From assembly GCA_035455745.1 (NCBI GenBank), contig DATIEP010000032.1:1-64000 (forward strand): 64,000 bases of DNA, in the 5' to 3' direction. The translations under genes were made by a program, and so were the position numbers. Shown one piece after another: positions 27,054 to 36,896 of the stretch; the stretch's first letter is position 1; every line of letters begins with the position of its first letter. The stretch is from JADGGM01 sp027307005. Its GTDB lineage: Bacteria > Gemmatimonadota > Gemmatimonadetes > Gemmatimonadales > Gemmatimonadaceae. The notes beneath the pieces were generated by a model. It had not been told where the DNA came from. It did no database searches and saw only the letters and a program-made list of their open reading frames with translations.

Positions 27054-28939
27054 CGCGTCTTCCGTCCGTCGAAGATGCCGCATCGCTTCACCGCCGACTC
27101 CACCGCGCTGTACGCCGTCTGGCCGAGTCCGCAGATCGATGCGTCTTTCATCGCCAGACCGATCTCATCGAGCAGCGCGAGCTCGTCGGCCACGCTGCCG
27201 CGCGGCTTGCTCACCGCCAGCCGGTGCAGCGCCTCTTCCTGCCTAACTGTGCCCACTCGGCACGGCACGCACTGACCGCACGATTCGTCGCGGAAGAACG
27301 CGGCGACGCGGCGCAGCACGTCGCCCATGTCGGCGGTCTCGTCGAACACCATGATGACGCCCGAGCCCAACGTGGCCTTCGCCGCGCGCGCGCCCTCGAA
27401 CGTGAGCGGAATGTCCAGCTCGTCGGGGCGGATGAAGAGGCCGGCCGCGCCGCCTAACAGAATGCACTGCGCGCTGCGGCCGGGCGTCACGCCGCCCGCC
27501 ATCGCGATGAGGTCGCGCAGCGTGGCGCCGAATGTCACTTCATACACACCCGGGTTCACGACGGAACCGCACAGACAGAAGAGCTTGGATCCCGTCGATT
27601 GCTCGGTGCCGATCTTCGCGAACGCCGGCCCGCCTTCCAGCATGATGAACGGGACGTTGGCCAGCGTCTCGACGTTGTTGATCACCGTGGGCTTGCCGAA
27701 CAATCCCGCCTGCACCGGGTACGGGGGCTTGTTGCGCGGCTCGCCGCGGAACCCCTCGATCGAATTGAAGACCGCCGTTTCTTCGCCGCAGATGTATGCC
27801 CCGGCGCCTTTGCGCACCTCCAAATCGAACCGGAACGGCTGGCCGAGAATCGCGTCGCCCAAAAAGCCCCGCGCGCGCGCTTCGTCGATCGCGTTCTGCA
27901 CGCGCGCGATGGCGAGTGGATATTCGCCGCGGATGTAGACGAACCCGTGCTCACACCCCGTCGCGTACGCGGCAATCGTCATCGCTTCGACCACCGCGAA
28001 CGGATCGCCTTCCATGAGCACGCGGTCCTTGAACGTGCCCGGCTCGGATTCGTCGGCGTTGCAGATGAGATAGTGCGGCCGCTCGGGTTGGCGCGCCACG
28101 GCGTCCCACTTGCGGCCGGCCGGGAACGCCGCGCCGCCGCGGCCCAACAACTTGGAATCGAGCACCTCTCGAATCACGCCTTCGCGGCCAAGCTCGAACG
28201 CGCGCCGCAAGCCCTGGTAGCCGTCCGACGCGCGATACGCGTCGAGGCTCGTGGGGTCCACCACGCCGATGCGCTTGAGCAGCCTCAGGCCGGGCTGCCC
28301 GCGCTGGGGCAGCGGGATGCGCTCCACGTTTTCCGCGTCGTCGCGGCCTTCGAGCATGGCCAGCGCCCGATCTACCGTTAGGCGGCCGACCAGCCGCTCG
28401 ACGGGCTCGCGGCCGGCCACCGTGAGGAGCGCGGCGGGCGCTTCGTCGCACATGCCGAGGCACGGGCTCGGCAACCAGACCACATCATCGTCCGAGAGCT
28501 CGACGTGCCCGTCGCCTAACGCGCGAGGATGCGCGGCGCCGTGCCGCTGCTCGATCGTGTCGAGAATGGCGCGCGCGCCGCGCGTGCGGCAGCAGATGTC
28601 GTCGCACACGTGCAGCACGCGCTTGGGACGCGGCGTGGTCGCGAGCAGCGCGTAAAACGTCGCCACGCCCCAGGCTTCCGCGGGCGGCACGTCGAGCCGC
28701 GCACAGATGTAATTGAAGGCACCTTCGCTGATCCATCCGACGCGCGACTGCACGGCCTGCAGCGCGGGGAGCAGCTCGTGCCGGCGCGCGCGGGCGGCGT
28801 GACCCCCGAACGCCACGTGGGCATCGCGCTCGGCGACGCGCTCGCCGCCGTCCCACCCGGACGCCGGCGGACCGAGTTGTGCGTCGATCGTCTCGCGTTC
28901 CTCGTCGGTGGGTCCGACGTCGAGCAGTTTCAGGTCCAT
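27050..28939 (-). CDS. Formate dehydrogenase beta subunit, NuoE-NuoF fusion
   Basis: 629 aa diaphorase subunit passing electrons from formate to NAD. The N-terminal NuoE-like domain (about residues 1-160) holds a 2Fe-2S cluster (C-x4-C in HVCDDICC and C-x3-C in PCLGMCDEAP). The NuoF-like part has the NADH site GRGGAAFPAGRKW, the FMN region YICNADESEPGTFKDR, GAGAYICGEETA and the 4Fe-4S motif ESCGQCVPCR with a later Cys. The fusion matches the beta subunit of tungsten/molybdenum NAD-formate dehydrogenases such as FDH1 of methylotrophs. The start ATG 28939 overlaps the stop of the alpha gene (TGATG); the open frame reaching 29959 is an unused extension. Confidence 0.92.
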   Translation of the reverse strand: MDLKLLDVGPTDEERETIDAQLGPPASGWDGGERVAERDAHVAFGGHAARARRHELLPALQAVQSRVGWISEGAFNYICARLDVPPAEAWGVATFYALLATTPRPKRVLHVCDDICCRTRGARAILDTIEQRHGAAHPRALGDGHVELSDDDVVWLPSPCLGMCDEAPAALLTVAGREPVERLVGRLTVDRALAMLEGRDDAENVERIPLPQRGQPGLRLLKRIGVVDPTSLDAYRASDGYQGLRRAFELGREGVIREVLDSKLLGRGGAAFPAGRKWDAVARQPERPHYLICNADESEPGTFKDRVLMEGDPFAVVEAMTIAAYATGCEHGFVYIRGEYPLAIARVQNAIDEARARGFLGDAILGQPFRFDLEVRKGAGAYICGEETAVFNSIEGFRGEPRNKPPYPVQAGLFGKPTVINNVETLANVPFIMLEGGPAFAKIGTEQSTGSKLFCLCGSVVNPGVYEVTFGATLRDLIAMAGGVTPGRSAQCILLGGAAGLFIRPDELDIPLTFEGARAAKATLGSGVIMVFDETADMGDVLRRVAAFFRDESCGQCVPCRVGTVRQEEALHRLAVSKPRGSVADELALLDEIGLAMKDASICGLGQTAYSAVESAVKRCGIFDGRKTR

Positions 28940-30990
28940 CAGTCGCCTAACACAGGATCCGAGTGGCGGTCGAGCGCGCGGGCCGGTGCCTCGTCGGGCG
29001 CGCGCACCGGCTCGACCTTCACCGCGCACGCCTTGAACTCCGCCGTTCCCGAGCGAGGATCGGTGGCGTCGATCGTGAGCAGATTGACGCGCACCTGATC
29101 CTGGAAATGGAACGTCATGAACACGAGACCGGCGCGCAGCGACGTATCGATGCGCGCCGGCGCCACGATGCTGCCGCGACGAGACGTGATACGCACGAGG
29201 TCCCCGTCGCGAATGTCGAGACGATGCGCATCCTCGGGCGCAATGTCGAGCGTCTCGCCCCGACGGAGCGGCGATGTATAACCCGCGGTCTGCACGCCGG
29301 TGTTGTACGAATCGAGGCGGCGCCCCGTCGTGAGCGTGAACGGATACTCGTCGTCCGGCATCTCGACGGGTGGATCGTATTCCGTGAGCGAGAACGCGGC
29401 CTTGGGCAATCCCACCGGATTCGCCCACAGCCGCGCGTGCAGGTACTGCGCGCCGGGATCCTGCTCGTTGGGACAGGGCCACTGGATTCCGTCCAGCTCC
29501 TCGAGGCGCCGATACGTCATGCCGGCGAACATCTCCGGCGCCAGCGCGCGCACCTCGTCCCACACCTGCTCTGCGTTCGGCGAACCCCAGTCGTGGCCTA
29601 ACCGGCGGGCGATCTCCGAGATGATCCACAGCTCGTCGCGCGCGTCGCCGGGCGGCTCCAGCGCTTTGCGCACGCGCTGCACGCGGCGCTCGCTGTTCGT
29701 GACCGTGCCCTCCGCCTCGCACCAGCTCGCGGTGGCGGGCAGCACGACGTCGGCCAACTCGGCGGTCTTGGTGAGGAAGATGTCCTGCACGACGAGGTGA
29801 TCGAGGTCGCGCAGCAGTTGTTCGGCGTGGTGCTGATCGGCTTCGGATTGCGCGGGGTTCTCGCCGATGCAGTAGAGCGACGTGAGCTCGCCCCGATCCA
29901 TGGCCTGCAACATTTCGGTGACGGTCCAACCATAGTTCGGCTGGAGGGTCACGTTCCACGCGCGCTCGAAACGGCTGCGAGCCTCGGGATCGAGAACGTC
30001 CTGGAACCCGACGAACTTGTTCGGAATGGCGCCCATGTCACCGCCACCCTGCACGTTGTTCTGGCCGCGGAGCGGATTGAGACCGGAGCCATAACGCCCG
30101 ACGTGCCCGGTGACGAGCGCGAGATTGATCAATGCGAGCACGTTGTCCGTGGCATTGTGGTGCTCGGTGATACCGAGCGTCCAGCAGATGATGGCGCGGT
30201 CGGCGCGGGCGTACGTGTGGGCCGCTTCGCGAATCACCTCCGCCGGCACGCCGGTGATCCGTTGGGCGAGCTCGAGCGTGTACGGCTCGACGAGATCGCG
30301 ATATGCCTCGAAGTCCGTCGTCGAATGTTCGATGAACGCCGTGTTTGCCAGACCGGCGTGAATGATCTCACGCGCCATCGCATTCGCCAGCGCGATGTCG
30401 CCGCCGACGTTCAAGCCGAGCCACACGTCGGCCCACTGCGCCGACGAGGTGCGTCTCGGGTCGACGACATATAACCGCGTCCCGTGGTGAATGCCTTTCA
30501 GGACGTGAAGAAAGAAAATCGGATGGTTCTCGCGGGCATTTGCTCCCCACAGGAAGATCACATCGGTTTCTTCGATCTCCCTGTATGAGCTCGTGCCCCC
30601 GCCCGCTCCAAAGATCGTCGCCAGACCGACGACGCTGGGAGCGTGTCAGGTCCGATTACAGCTATCGACGTTGTGCGTGCCGAACGCCACCCGGGCCAGC
30701 TTCTGCGCCAAGTAGTTCATCTCGTTGGTCGACTTGGAGCAGCTGAAGATACCCAGTGCGTTAGGCCCGTGCTCGGCGATGTTGCGGCGGAATCCCTGGG
30801 CGGCGCGGTCGAGTGCCTCGTCCCAAGTAGCGGGACGGAGCGACCCGTTGTCACGCACCAGCGGTTGGGTCAACCGTGAATAGCCGAGCTCGGCACTGCC
30901 GTTGCCTCGCATAATCCCCCGAACGCGTTGAACGGAAAAGCGGTGGCGATTCATCCACCTAACAAATGAATCGCACGTCGCAACTGACAT
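28939..30990 (-). CDS. Formate dehydrogenase alpha, molybdopterin part, with selenocysteine (TGA = Sec115)
   Basis: 683 aa when read through TGA at 30648-30646. Around it the sequence is VDSCNRT-[TGA]-HAPSVVGLATIFG, the position of Sec140 in E. coli FdhF. The upstream half starts at ATG 30990 (30954 and 30912 are alternatives) and includes ELGYSRLTQPLVRDNG, which normally follows the Fe4S4 domain; that domain is missing here and encoded at 26004-27053. Downstream come the bis-MGD-binding domains (INLALVTGHVGRYGSGLNPLRGQNN, then FTLTTGRRLDSYNTG near the end). A near-ideal SECIS hairpin follows the TGA. Oxidises formate to CO2. Transcribed after ppc, 43 bp away, with a hairpin between. Confidence 0.9.
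30604..30643 (-). promoter_or_regulatory. Bacterial SECIS element, formate dehydrogenase
   Basis: Read on the minus strand just after TGA: outer stem CGCTCC/GGAGCG, inner stem CGTCGTC/GGCGACG (one G-U pair) and apical loop GGTCT. The loop is the same GGUCU as in E. coli fdhF, at the expected distance. Strong direct evidence that the TGA encodes selenocysteine. Confidence 0.9.
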
Positions 30991-31013
30991 TTCAAGGCGA
31001 AAGGGGGGGCCGC

Positions 31014-31034
31014 GACCCCTCCTGGCGAGGGGTC
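31014..31034 (-). terminator. Hairpin at the ppc stop
   Basis: GACCCCTC and GAGGGGTC form an 8-bp stem with a 5-base loop; it includes the ppc stop codon. There is no good T run, so it may only attenuate transcription from the serine-cycle genes into the formate dehydrogenase genes. Confidence 0.5.
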
Positions 31035-33753
31035 AGCCCACGGTGCCGAAGCAGGCTGCTATACAATTGATGGACAGGAGCAGGCTGGGGAGCCACCGAT
31101 CCTTGTCGTTGGCCCCGCGGACACGCTGCAGGAGGTCGATCTGCTGGTCGTGGGCTCGATCGAGCAGCGGGACCCGTCGGGCGAACCGGCTGCGGAACTG
31201 CGGGAACCGCTCGGCGAGCTCCTCCTCTCCGGTGAGATGGAGCAGCGTCGTCGTCGTGCGGTGATACTCGGCGCGGATCAGACCGAGAATCGCGGCGCGC
31301 GCCTCTTCGTTCGGTACGAGCGCGGCATACGCGGCGGCGACGTCGAGGTTCACCTGGAGGAGGGTCTTTTCCGATTCGTCGACGACGAGACGGAATACGG
31401 GCGATTCCATGAACATGCGCCGGAGGAGCGCCTCCCCACGCGGTCCGCGGATCGCGAGGAACGCATCGAGCGCGCTGCCCACGCCGTACCAGCCCGGGAT
31501 GAGGTGCCGGCTCTGCGTCCAGGCGAATACCCACGGAATCGCTCGCAGATCGCCGAGCTCGCGCGTCTCGGACCGGCGCGCGGGGCGTGAGCCGAGGTTG
31601 AGGAGGCCCAGCTCGTCGACCGGCGTGGCCGCGCTGAAATACGCGAGGAAGTGCGGGTGGTGGACGAGCGCGCGATAGGCGGCATGCGCGGCGCCGGACA
31701 GCGCGTCCATGGCCTCGTCGGCGCCGGGGACGGGCGCCGCCGGCGCGCCGGGCAGCGAGTATTCCATGACGCTCGACGCGAGGAGCTCGAGTTGGTACGC
31801 GGCCGCATCGCCGTACGCGTACTTGAACGAGACCACCTCGCCCTGTTCCGTTAGGCGGAGCCGGCCGTGGATGGTGCCCGGCGGCTGCGCGGCAATGGCG
31901 CGGTGGGTCGGCGCGCCGCCGCGGCTCACCGAGCCGCCGCGCCCGTGGAAGAACGAGAGGCCAACGCCGTGCTCGGCGGTCACGCGCGCGAGGCGGGTCT
32001 GCGCCTTGTACAGCTCCCAGTTGGACGTGAGGAAGCCGCCGTCCTTGTTGGAGTCCGAATAGCCGATCATCACTTCCTGCACGCCGCCTAACGCGCGGAT
32101 GCTGCGCTTGACGACCGGCACGCCGAGCAGCTCGGCGATGACGGCGGGGGCGCGGCGCAGATCCTCGATGGTCTCGAAGAGCGGGACGATCGGGATCGTG
32201 CAGCTCTCGACACCGGCCTCGTCCACGAAGAGGCCCGCGTCCTTGGCCAGCAGGTAGGCGGCGAGCACGTCACGCGCGCCCTCGGTGCCGCTGATCACGT
32301 AGCTCCCGAAGGCGCGGCGATCGACCTCGGCGCGCGACGCGCGGATCTCGCGGAAGACATCGGCGACGTCGCTTGGCCCATCGCCCGGCGGTGCCGGCTC
32401 GTGCGGACGAGGGAGCGCGAGGGCGGCCCGAAACCAGGCGGTGTCGTTGGCGTGGTCCGGCGCGACCCCGTTCACCATGCGAGCGCACAACGCGATGGCC
32501 GCCGGACGCAGCCGCTTCGCGTGGTCGCGCACATCCAGTCGGACGAGCGAGAACCGGAACGTTTCCACTTCGCGGCGCACCGGTCCAACCAGCGTCGCCG
32601 CGATACGGCCGCAGCGCGCTTCGGCGAGCGCGCGTTCGAGCAGACGGAGATCGGCGATCAATTCGTCGGCGGTGTCGTAGGGCGGCGCGGCTGGTGCGTC
32701 GCCGGCCGATGCGGCGAGCCGGGCCAGCATGCACGCCACCCACTGGCGGAATACCTCGCCCGGATTCCGCGCCGCGACACGGTCCGGCTCGCCGGCCCGC
32801 GACTCGGCTTCGCCTAACGCGGCGCGGAACCACTCGGGGATGCTGACGCTGCGCTCGGCGATGCTCAATCGCCTGACGAGGTCCGTCAGACGCGCGCGAT
32901 ATCGGCGGAGGCACGCCCGACGGTATTCGCGCACCGCGTGTCGCGTCACCGCGGGTGTGACGTGCGGATTGCCGTCGCGATCTCCACCGATCCACGACCC
33001 GAACTCGAGTACGACCGGGATGTCGATCGGCGCGTCGGGGAATGCGGCCGCTGCCGCGTGCGCGAGCGCATCGTGCACGGCGCCGACGGCGTCGAACAAC
33101 GTGTCATCGAAGAAATGAATGCCCCAGGCCACCTCGTGTGCGACGGTCGGGCGCTCGAGGCGCAGCTCGCCGGTCATCCAGAGCAGGTCGATCTCGTCGC
33201 GCAACGCGTCGATGCACCGCGCGCGCTCGGCGGCGGTCCACACACCGGCGTCGAGCTCGACGAGCGCCCGATAAATCGTGCGGTGCTTCTCGAGCACCGT
33301 CACGCGCTTCGCTTCCGTGGGGTGCGCCGTCATCGTCGGCGTCACGTGCAGCGACGCCACCAGATCGCGCACATCTGACGCGTGCACGCCGGCATCACGC
33401 CACCGCTCGAACACGTGCGCGAACGTGCCGGCCAGCCGCGTTGCACCCTCCTCGAGCTCGACCCGCCGCCGTGCGCGCATCGCATCGTGGAGCTCGGCGA
33501 TACTCACCAGTTGGGCCCACGTGCCTAACGCCTGCAGCGAGCGGCCGATACTCGCCGGTGTCCCGCCGCGGTCGATGCGCGCGCCCCCGAGCGCCGCCGC
33601 CGCATCCGGCGCACGCGTGCCAACGACGTCCAGCAGCACCCCCACGAGCAGCGCCTCGGCATCGGACGCCGCCTTGGGCAGCTCCATCGCCGTGGCCCCC
33701 TCGGGAATCTCCGCACGGTGGACGAGACCGGCACGCGCCGGCGCGGTCATCAT
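31033..33753 (-). CDS. ppc: Phosphoenolpyruvate carboxylase
   Basis: Carboxylates PEP to oxaloacetate; in the serine cycle this is the CO2-fixing step. 906 aa. Catalytic His in TMTAHPTEAKR (about residue 142), the FFHGRGGSVSRGGAP loop, the MIGYSDSNKDGGF motif and the C-terminal NG-like end (FGTVG here in place of the usual -NTG). Its start overlaps the end of hprA (ATGA), so it belongs to the serine-cycle operon. The ending VG rather than TG is a small departure near the allosteric aspartate site. Confidence 0.95.
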   Translation of the reverse strand: MMTAPARAGLVHRAEIPEGATAMELPKAASDAEALLVGVLLDVVGTRAPDAAAALGGARIDRGGTPASIGRSLQALGTWAQLVSIAELHDAMRARRRVELEEGATRLAGTFAHVFERWRDAGVHASDVRDLVASLHVTPTMTAHPTEAKRVTVLEKHRTIYRALVELDAGVWTAAERARCIDALRDEIDLLWMTGELRLERPTVAHEVAWGIHFFDDTLFDAVGAVHDALAHAAAAAFPDAPIDIPVVLEFGSWIGGDRDGNPHVTPAVTRHAVREYRRACLRRYRARLTDLVRRLSIAERSVSIPEWFRAALGEAESRAGEPDRVAARNPGEVFRQWVACMLARLAASAGDAPAAPPYDTADELIADLRLLERALAEARCGRIAATLVGPVRREVETFRFSLVRLDVRDHAKRLRPAAIALCARMVNGVAPDHANDTAWFRAALALPRPHEPAPPGDGPSDVADVFREIRASRAEVDRRAFGSYVISGTEGARDVLAAYLLAKDAGLFVDEAGVESCTIPIVPLFETIEDLRRAPAVIAELLGVPVVKRSIRALGGVQEVMIGYSDSNKDGGFLTSNWELYKAQTRLARVTAEHGVGLSFFHGRGGSVSRGGAPTHRAIAAQPPGTIHGRLRLTEQGEVVSFKYAYGDAAAYQLELLASSVMEYSLPGAPAAPVPGADEAMDALSGAAHAAYRALVHHPHFLAYFSAATPVDELGLLNLGSRPARRSETRELGDLRAIPWVFAWTQSRHLIPGWYGVGSALDAFLAIRGPRGEALLRRMFMESPVFRLVVDESEKTLLQVNLDVAAAYAALVPNEEARAAILGLIRAEYHRTTTTLLHLTGEEELAERFPQFRSRFARRVPLLDRAHDQQIDLLQRVRGANDKDRWLPSLLLSINCIAACFGTVG

Positions 33754-34718
33754 GCCACCCGGTCGAGCGGCGCGCCGCCGTCGAAGAACGCGGCGAGATT
33801 GTCCACGGCGCGGTTGCCCATCGCCACCCGTGTCTCGTCCGTGGCGCTGCCGAGGTGCGGGAGCAGCACGACGTTGTCCATGGCGAGCAGCTCGCGCGAC
33901 ACCGAGGGCTCGCGCTCGTACACGTCCAGTCCCGCGCCGGCGATTGTTCGCTCCTGCAACGCGCGAACGAGCGCCGCTTCATCCACCACATCGCCGCGCG
34001 CGGTGTTGATGAGGAACGCCCCCGGCCGCATCGCCGCCAACCGCTCGGCGTTCATCAGGTGCTTCGTGTCGGGCGTGGCCGGGCAATGGAGCGACACGAA
34101 GTCGCTCTCGTGGAGCACCTCTTCGATGGACCGACGACGCTCGGCGCCTAACGACGCGGCGTCGTCGCCGGGGGATGGATCGTGCCACAACACGCGCATG
34201 CGGAAACCGCCGCGCGCGCGGGCCGCCACCGCGCGGCCGATGCGCCCGAATCCGATGAGGCCGAGCGTCTTGCCGGCCACGCGGGTGCCCAACATTTGGG
34301 TCGGGCGCCAACCGGTCCACGCGCCCGCGCGTACGAGGCGCTCGCCCTCGCCGGTGCGCCGCGCCACCATGAGCAGCAGAGTGATCGCGAGATCCGCCGT
34401 GTCGTCGGTGAGCACGTCCGGCGTGTTGGTCACGATCACGCCGTTCCGGCGCGCGGCGGCCACGTCGATGTTGTTGTATCCGACGCCGAAGGTGGATACG
34501 ATCCGCACGCGCCGCCCCGGCGTGCCAAACAGATCGGCCGTGATGCGGTCGGTCACCGTGGGCAGGAGCGCGTCGGCATCGCGCATCGCGCCGGCCAGCG
34601 CCGCGTCGTCGAGCGGCGCGTCGGCCGCGTTGAGCCGCGCGTCGAACAAGGAGCGCAGCCGCTGCTCGACCGGGGGCGGCAATCGGCGCGTGACGACCAC
34701 CGTTGGGCGGGCGCTCAT
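33750..34718 (-). CDS. hprA: D-2-hydroxyacid dehydrogenase, probable hydroxypyruvate reductase
   Basis: NAD(P)-dependent reductase, 322 aa. Substrate-site strand VSTFGVGYNNIDVAAA, Rossmann motif GLIGFGRIG (about residue 153), INTARGDVVDE with the catalytic Arg, then Asp/Glu in LDVYEREP and His in LLPHLGSAT. The family includes glyoxylate and hydroxypyruvate reductases. Between malate thiokinase and ppc genes and with sga and glycerate kinase nearby, hydroxypyruvate to glycerate is the natural assignment. It overlaps mtkB before and ppc after. Confidence 0.85.
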   Translation of the reverse strand: MSARPTVVVTRRLPPPVEQRLRSLFDARLNAADAPLDDAALAGAMRDADALLPTVTDRITADLFGTPGRRVRIVSTFGVGYNNIDVAAARRNGVIVTNTPDVLTDDTADLAITLLLMVARRTGEGERLVRAGAWTGWRPTQMLGTRVAGKTLGLIGFGRIGRAVAARARGGFRMRVLWHDPSPGDDAASLGAERRRSIEEVLHESDFVSLHCPATPDTKHLMNAERLAAMRPGAFLINTARGDVVDEAALVRALQERTIAGAGLDVYEREPSVSRELLAMDNVVLLPHLGSATDETRVAMGNRAVDNLAAFFDGGAPLDRVA

Positions 34719-35629
34719 GCGTGCACCGCCATGGCTCCCGGGCCCTCGCGCGTGAGCGCCAGCGCCATCGCCGCGCCTAACTCAGCCGGACTCGGCGCGA
34801 CCACGAGCCCCGAGGCACGCATGATCGCCGCCTTCTCGGCGGCGCTGTCGCCGAAGGCGCTGATGATGGCGCCGGCGTGTCCCATGCGCCGGCCGGCCGG
34901 CGCCGTGAGGCCTGCCACGTACCCGACCACCGGCTTCGACATGTGGTCGCGCACGAACAAGGACGCCTCGGCTTCCTGCGGGCCGCCGATCTCGCCGATC
35001 ATCATCACGGCGTCGGTGTCGTCGTCCTCCTCGAACAGCGCCAGGATGTCGACGAAGGAGCTGCCGTTGATCGGATCGCCGCCGATCCCGACACTGGAGG
35101 TGACGCCGAGTCCGACTGCTTGCATCTGCGACGCGGCCTCGTAGCCTAACGTACCGGACCGGGACACGATGCCGATCCGCCCGCGCGTGTAGATGTGCCC
35201 GGGCATGATGCCGATCATCGCGCGCCCGGCGCTGATGACACCCGCGCAGTTCGGTCCGATGAGCACCGGTTTGCGCTCGCGCGGATATCGCCGCATGTAG
35301 CGTTTGACGCGGATCATGTCCTGCGCCGGGATGCCGTCAGTAATGCAGACGATGAGCCGGACGCCCGCGTCGGCGGCTTCCATGATCGCATCGGCGCAGA
35401 ACGGAGCCGGCACGAAGATTCCGCTCGCCGTCGCGCCGGTGGCGCGCACCGCTGCTTTCACCGTGTCGAACACCGGGAGGCCGAGGTGCCGCGCGCCGCC
35501 CTTGCCCGGCGTCACACCGCCGACGAGCCGCGTGCCGTATGCGAGCGCTTCGCGCGCGTGGAACGTCGCCTTGTCGCCCGTAAAACCCTGGAAAATCACC
35601 GGTGTGGTTTCATCGATGAGGATGCTCAT
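34715..35629 (-). CDS. mtkB: Malate-CoA ligase alpha subunit (succinyl-CoA synthetase alpha family)
   Basis: 304 aa subunit with the CoA-binding Rossmann domain (VIFQGFTGDKATFHAREALAYG), GGVTPGKGGARHLGLPVFD and the phosphohistidine in the GHAGAIIS motif (MGHAGAIISAFGDSAAEK). PNCAGVISAG and IGIVSRSGTLGYEAA complete the signature. The family covers both SucD and malate thiokinase. I call it malate-CoA ligase because the beta gene, malyl-CoA lyase, sga and hprA surround it. Start overlaps the beta gene stop (TGATG). Confidence 0.85.
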   Translation of the reverse strand: MSILIDETTPVIFQGFTGDKATFHAREALAYGTRLVGGVTPGKGGARHLGLPVFDTVKAAVRATGATASGIFVPAPFCADAIMEAADAGVRLIVCITDGIPAQDMIRVKRYMRRYPRERKPVLIGPNCAGVISAGRAMIGIMPGHIYTRGRIGIVSRSGTLGYEAASQMQAVGLGVTSSVGIGGDPINGSSFVDILALFEEDDDTDAVMMIGEIGGPQEAEASLFVRDHMSKPVVGYVAGLTAPAGRRMGHAGAIISAFGDSAAEKAAIMRASGLVVAPSPAELGAAMALALTREGPGAMAVHA

Positions 35630-36834
35630 CAGGCTGCTCCCCTGGTTGCTCCGTTAGGCGCCTGGTCGTAGCTGCGCTCGAGCGCGAGCACCGCCTGGCG
35701 CGCCGCGTCCGCGAGGTCGTCCGCCGCGACGATGCGGAGACCGCTCTCGCGCAGAATCCGGCGCCCCTCCTCGACGTTCGTCCCGGCCAGCCGCGTGACG
35801 ACCGGAACCGGCAGGCTCATCGACCCGGCCGCCTGAACGATACCCTGCGCGACCCAATCGCACCGGTTGATGCCGGCAAAGATGTTCACCAGCACCACCC
35901 GCACGCGCGGATCTGAGAGCACGAGTCGGAACGCCGCGGCCACGCGCTCCGGCGACGCGCCGCCGCCGATGTCGAGAAAGTTGGCCGGCTCGCCGCCCGC
36001 GTGCTTGATCATGTCCATCGTCGCCATCGCGAGGCCCGCACCGTTCACGATGCAGCCGATCGCGCCCTCCAGCGCGATGTAGCTCAGCCCGTATTTCGAC
36101 GCCTCCGCGTCGCGCGGGTCCTCCTCGGCGTAGTCGCGCAGTTCGCTAACGTTGGGCCGGCGAAAGAGCGCGTTGTCGTCGAACGTCATCTTCGCATCCA
36201 GCGCCAGCACCTTGCCGGCGGCCGTCACCGCGAGCGGGTTGATCTCGACCATCGTTGCATCCAGGTCGCGAAACGCCTTGTATGCGCCCATGATCGCCTT
36301 CACCGCCTGGTGCACCTCGGACGGACGGACGCCGAGTCCGAAGGCCAGCTCGCGCGCCTGGAACGGCTGCATGCCGACGGCCGGCTCGATCACCTCGCGC
36401 ATGATGGTGTCCGGACGGTCGCGCGCGATCTCCTCGATCTCGACGCCGCCTTCCGGCGCCGCGACGACGCACACGCGCTCTTCGCGCCGGTCGAGTACGA
36501 GGCCCAGGTAGATCTCGCGCGCGATGGCCACGGCTTCCTCGACGTACAACCGGTGCACCACCTTGCCGGCCGGTCCCGTCTGGTGCGTGACCAGCCGCTT
36601 GCCTAACAAGTCGCCGGCGGCCACGCGCACCTCGTGCTCGCTCTCGCAGACCTTCACGCCGCCGGCCCGGCCGCGCGCGCCCGAATGGATCTGCGCCTTC
36701 ACCATCCACCGCGACCCGCCGATTTCCTCGGCGCGAAACCTGGCCTGCTCCGCGCTGTATGCCACGCCGCCGCGGGGGACGGGAACGCCGAAGTTGGCGA
36801 GGAGCTCCTTGGCCTGATATTCGTGAATGTCCAT
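35629..36834 (-). CDS. mtkA: Malate-CoA ligase beta subunit (succinyl-CoA synthetase beta family)
   Basis: 401 aa from ATG 36834 (MDIHEYQAKELLANFGVPVPRG, the family's classic start). It has an ATP-grasp domain (KAQIHSGARGRAGGV, VEINPLAVT) and CoA-ligase domain (FLDIGGGASPERVAAAF, LVNIFAGINRCDWVAQGIV). With the alpha subunit it makes malyl-CoA from malate, ATP and CoA. 62 bp separate it from mcl upstream. The longer frame to 37911 is spurious and runs over mcl. Confidence 0.87.
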   Translation of the reverse strand: MDIHEYQAKELLANFGVPVPRGGVAYSAEQARFRAEEIGGSRWMVKAQIHSGARGRAGGVKVCESEHEVRVAAGDLLGKRLVTHQTGPAGKVVHRLYVEEAVAIAREIYLGLVLDRREERVCVVAAPEGGVEIEEIARDRPDTIMREVIEPAVGMQPFQARELAFGLGVRPSEVHQAVKAIMGAYKAFRDLDATMVEINPLAVTAAGKVLALDAKMTFDDNALFRRPNVSELRDYAEEDPRDAEASKYGLSYIALEGAIGCIVNGAGLAMATMDMIKHAGGEPANFLDIGGGASPERVAAAFRLVLSDPRVRVVLVNIFAGINRCDWVAQGIVQAAGSMSLPVPVVTRLAGTNVEEGRRILRESGLRIVAADDLADAARQAVLALERSYDQAPNGATRGAA

Positions 36835-36896
36835 GGCGTATCCGAGCGAGTGAAGGGAGTGGAGCGCGGTACCGCTCGCGCGGACGCGCCAGACCA

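Noticed and set aside
25938..27275. 445-aa open frame on the plus strand
   Set aside because: Antisense shadow of fdhD and the Fe-S subunit; His/Arg/Val-rich translation with no family features.
27050..29959. 969-aa open frame for the beta formate dehydrogenase gene
   Set aside because: The first 340 codons overlap the alpha gene and are Arg/Gly-rich out-of-frame sequence; the NuoE domain starts at ATG 28939, which overlaps the alpha stop.
30646..30990. Truncated 114-aa formate dehydrogenase fragment
   Set aside because: It runs straight into the downstream frame at a TGA in the Sec position with a clear SECIS; it is the N-terminus of the full chain.
34715..36834. Plain TCA-cycle succinyl-CoA synthetase (sucC/sucD)
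   Set aside because: Sequence family fits both, but placement among mcl, sga, hprA and ppc points to malate-CoA ligase.
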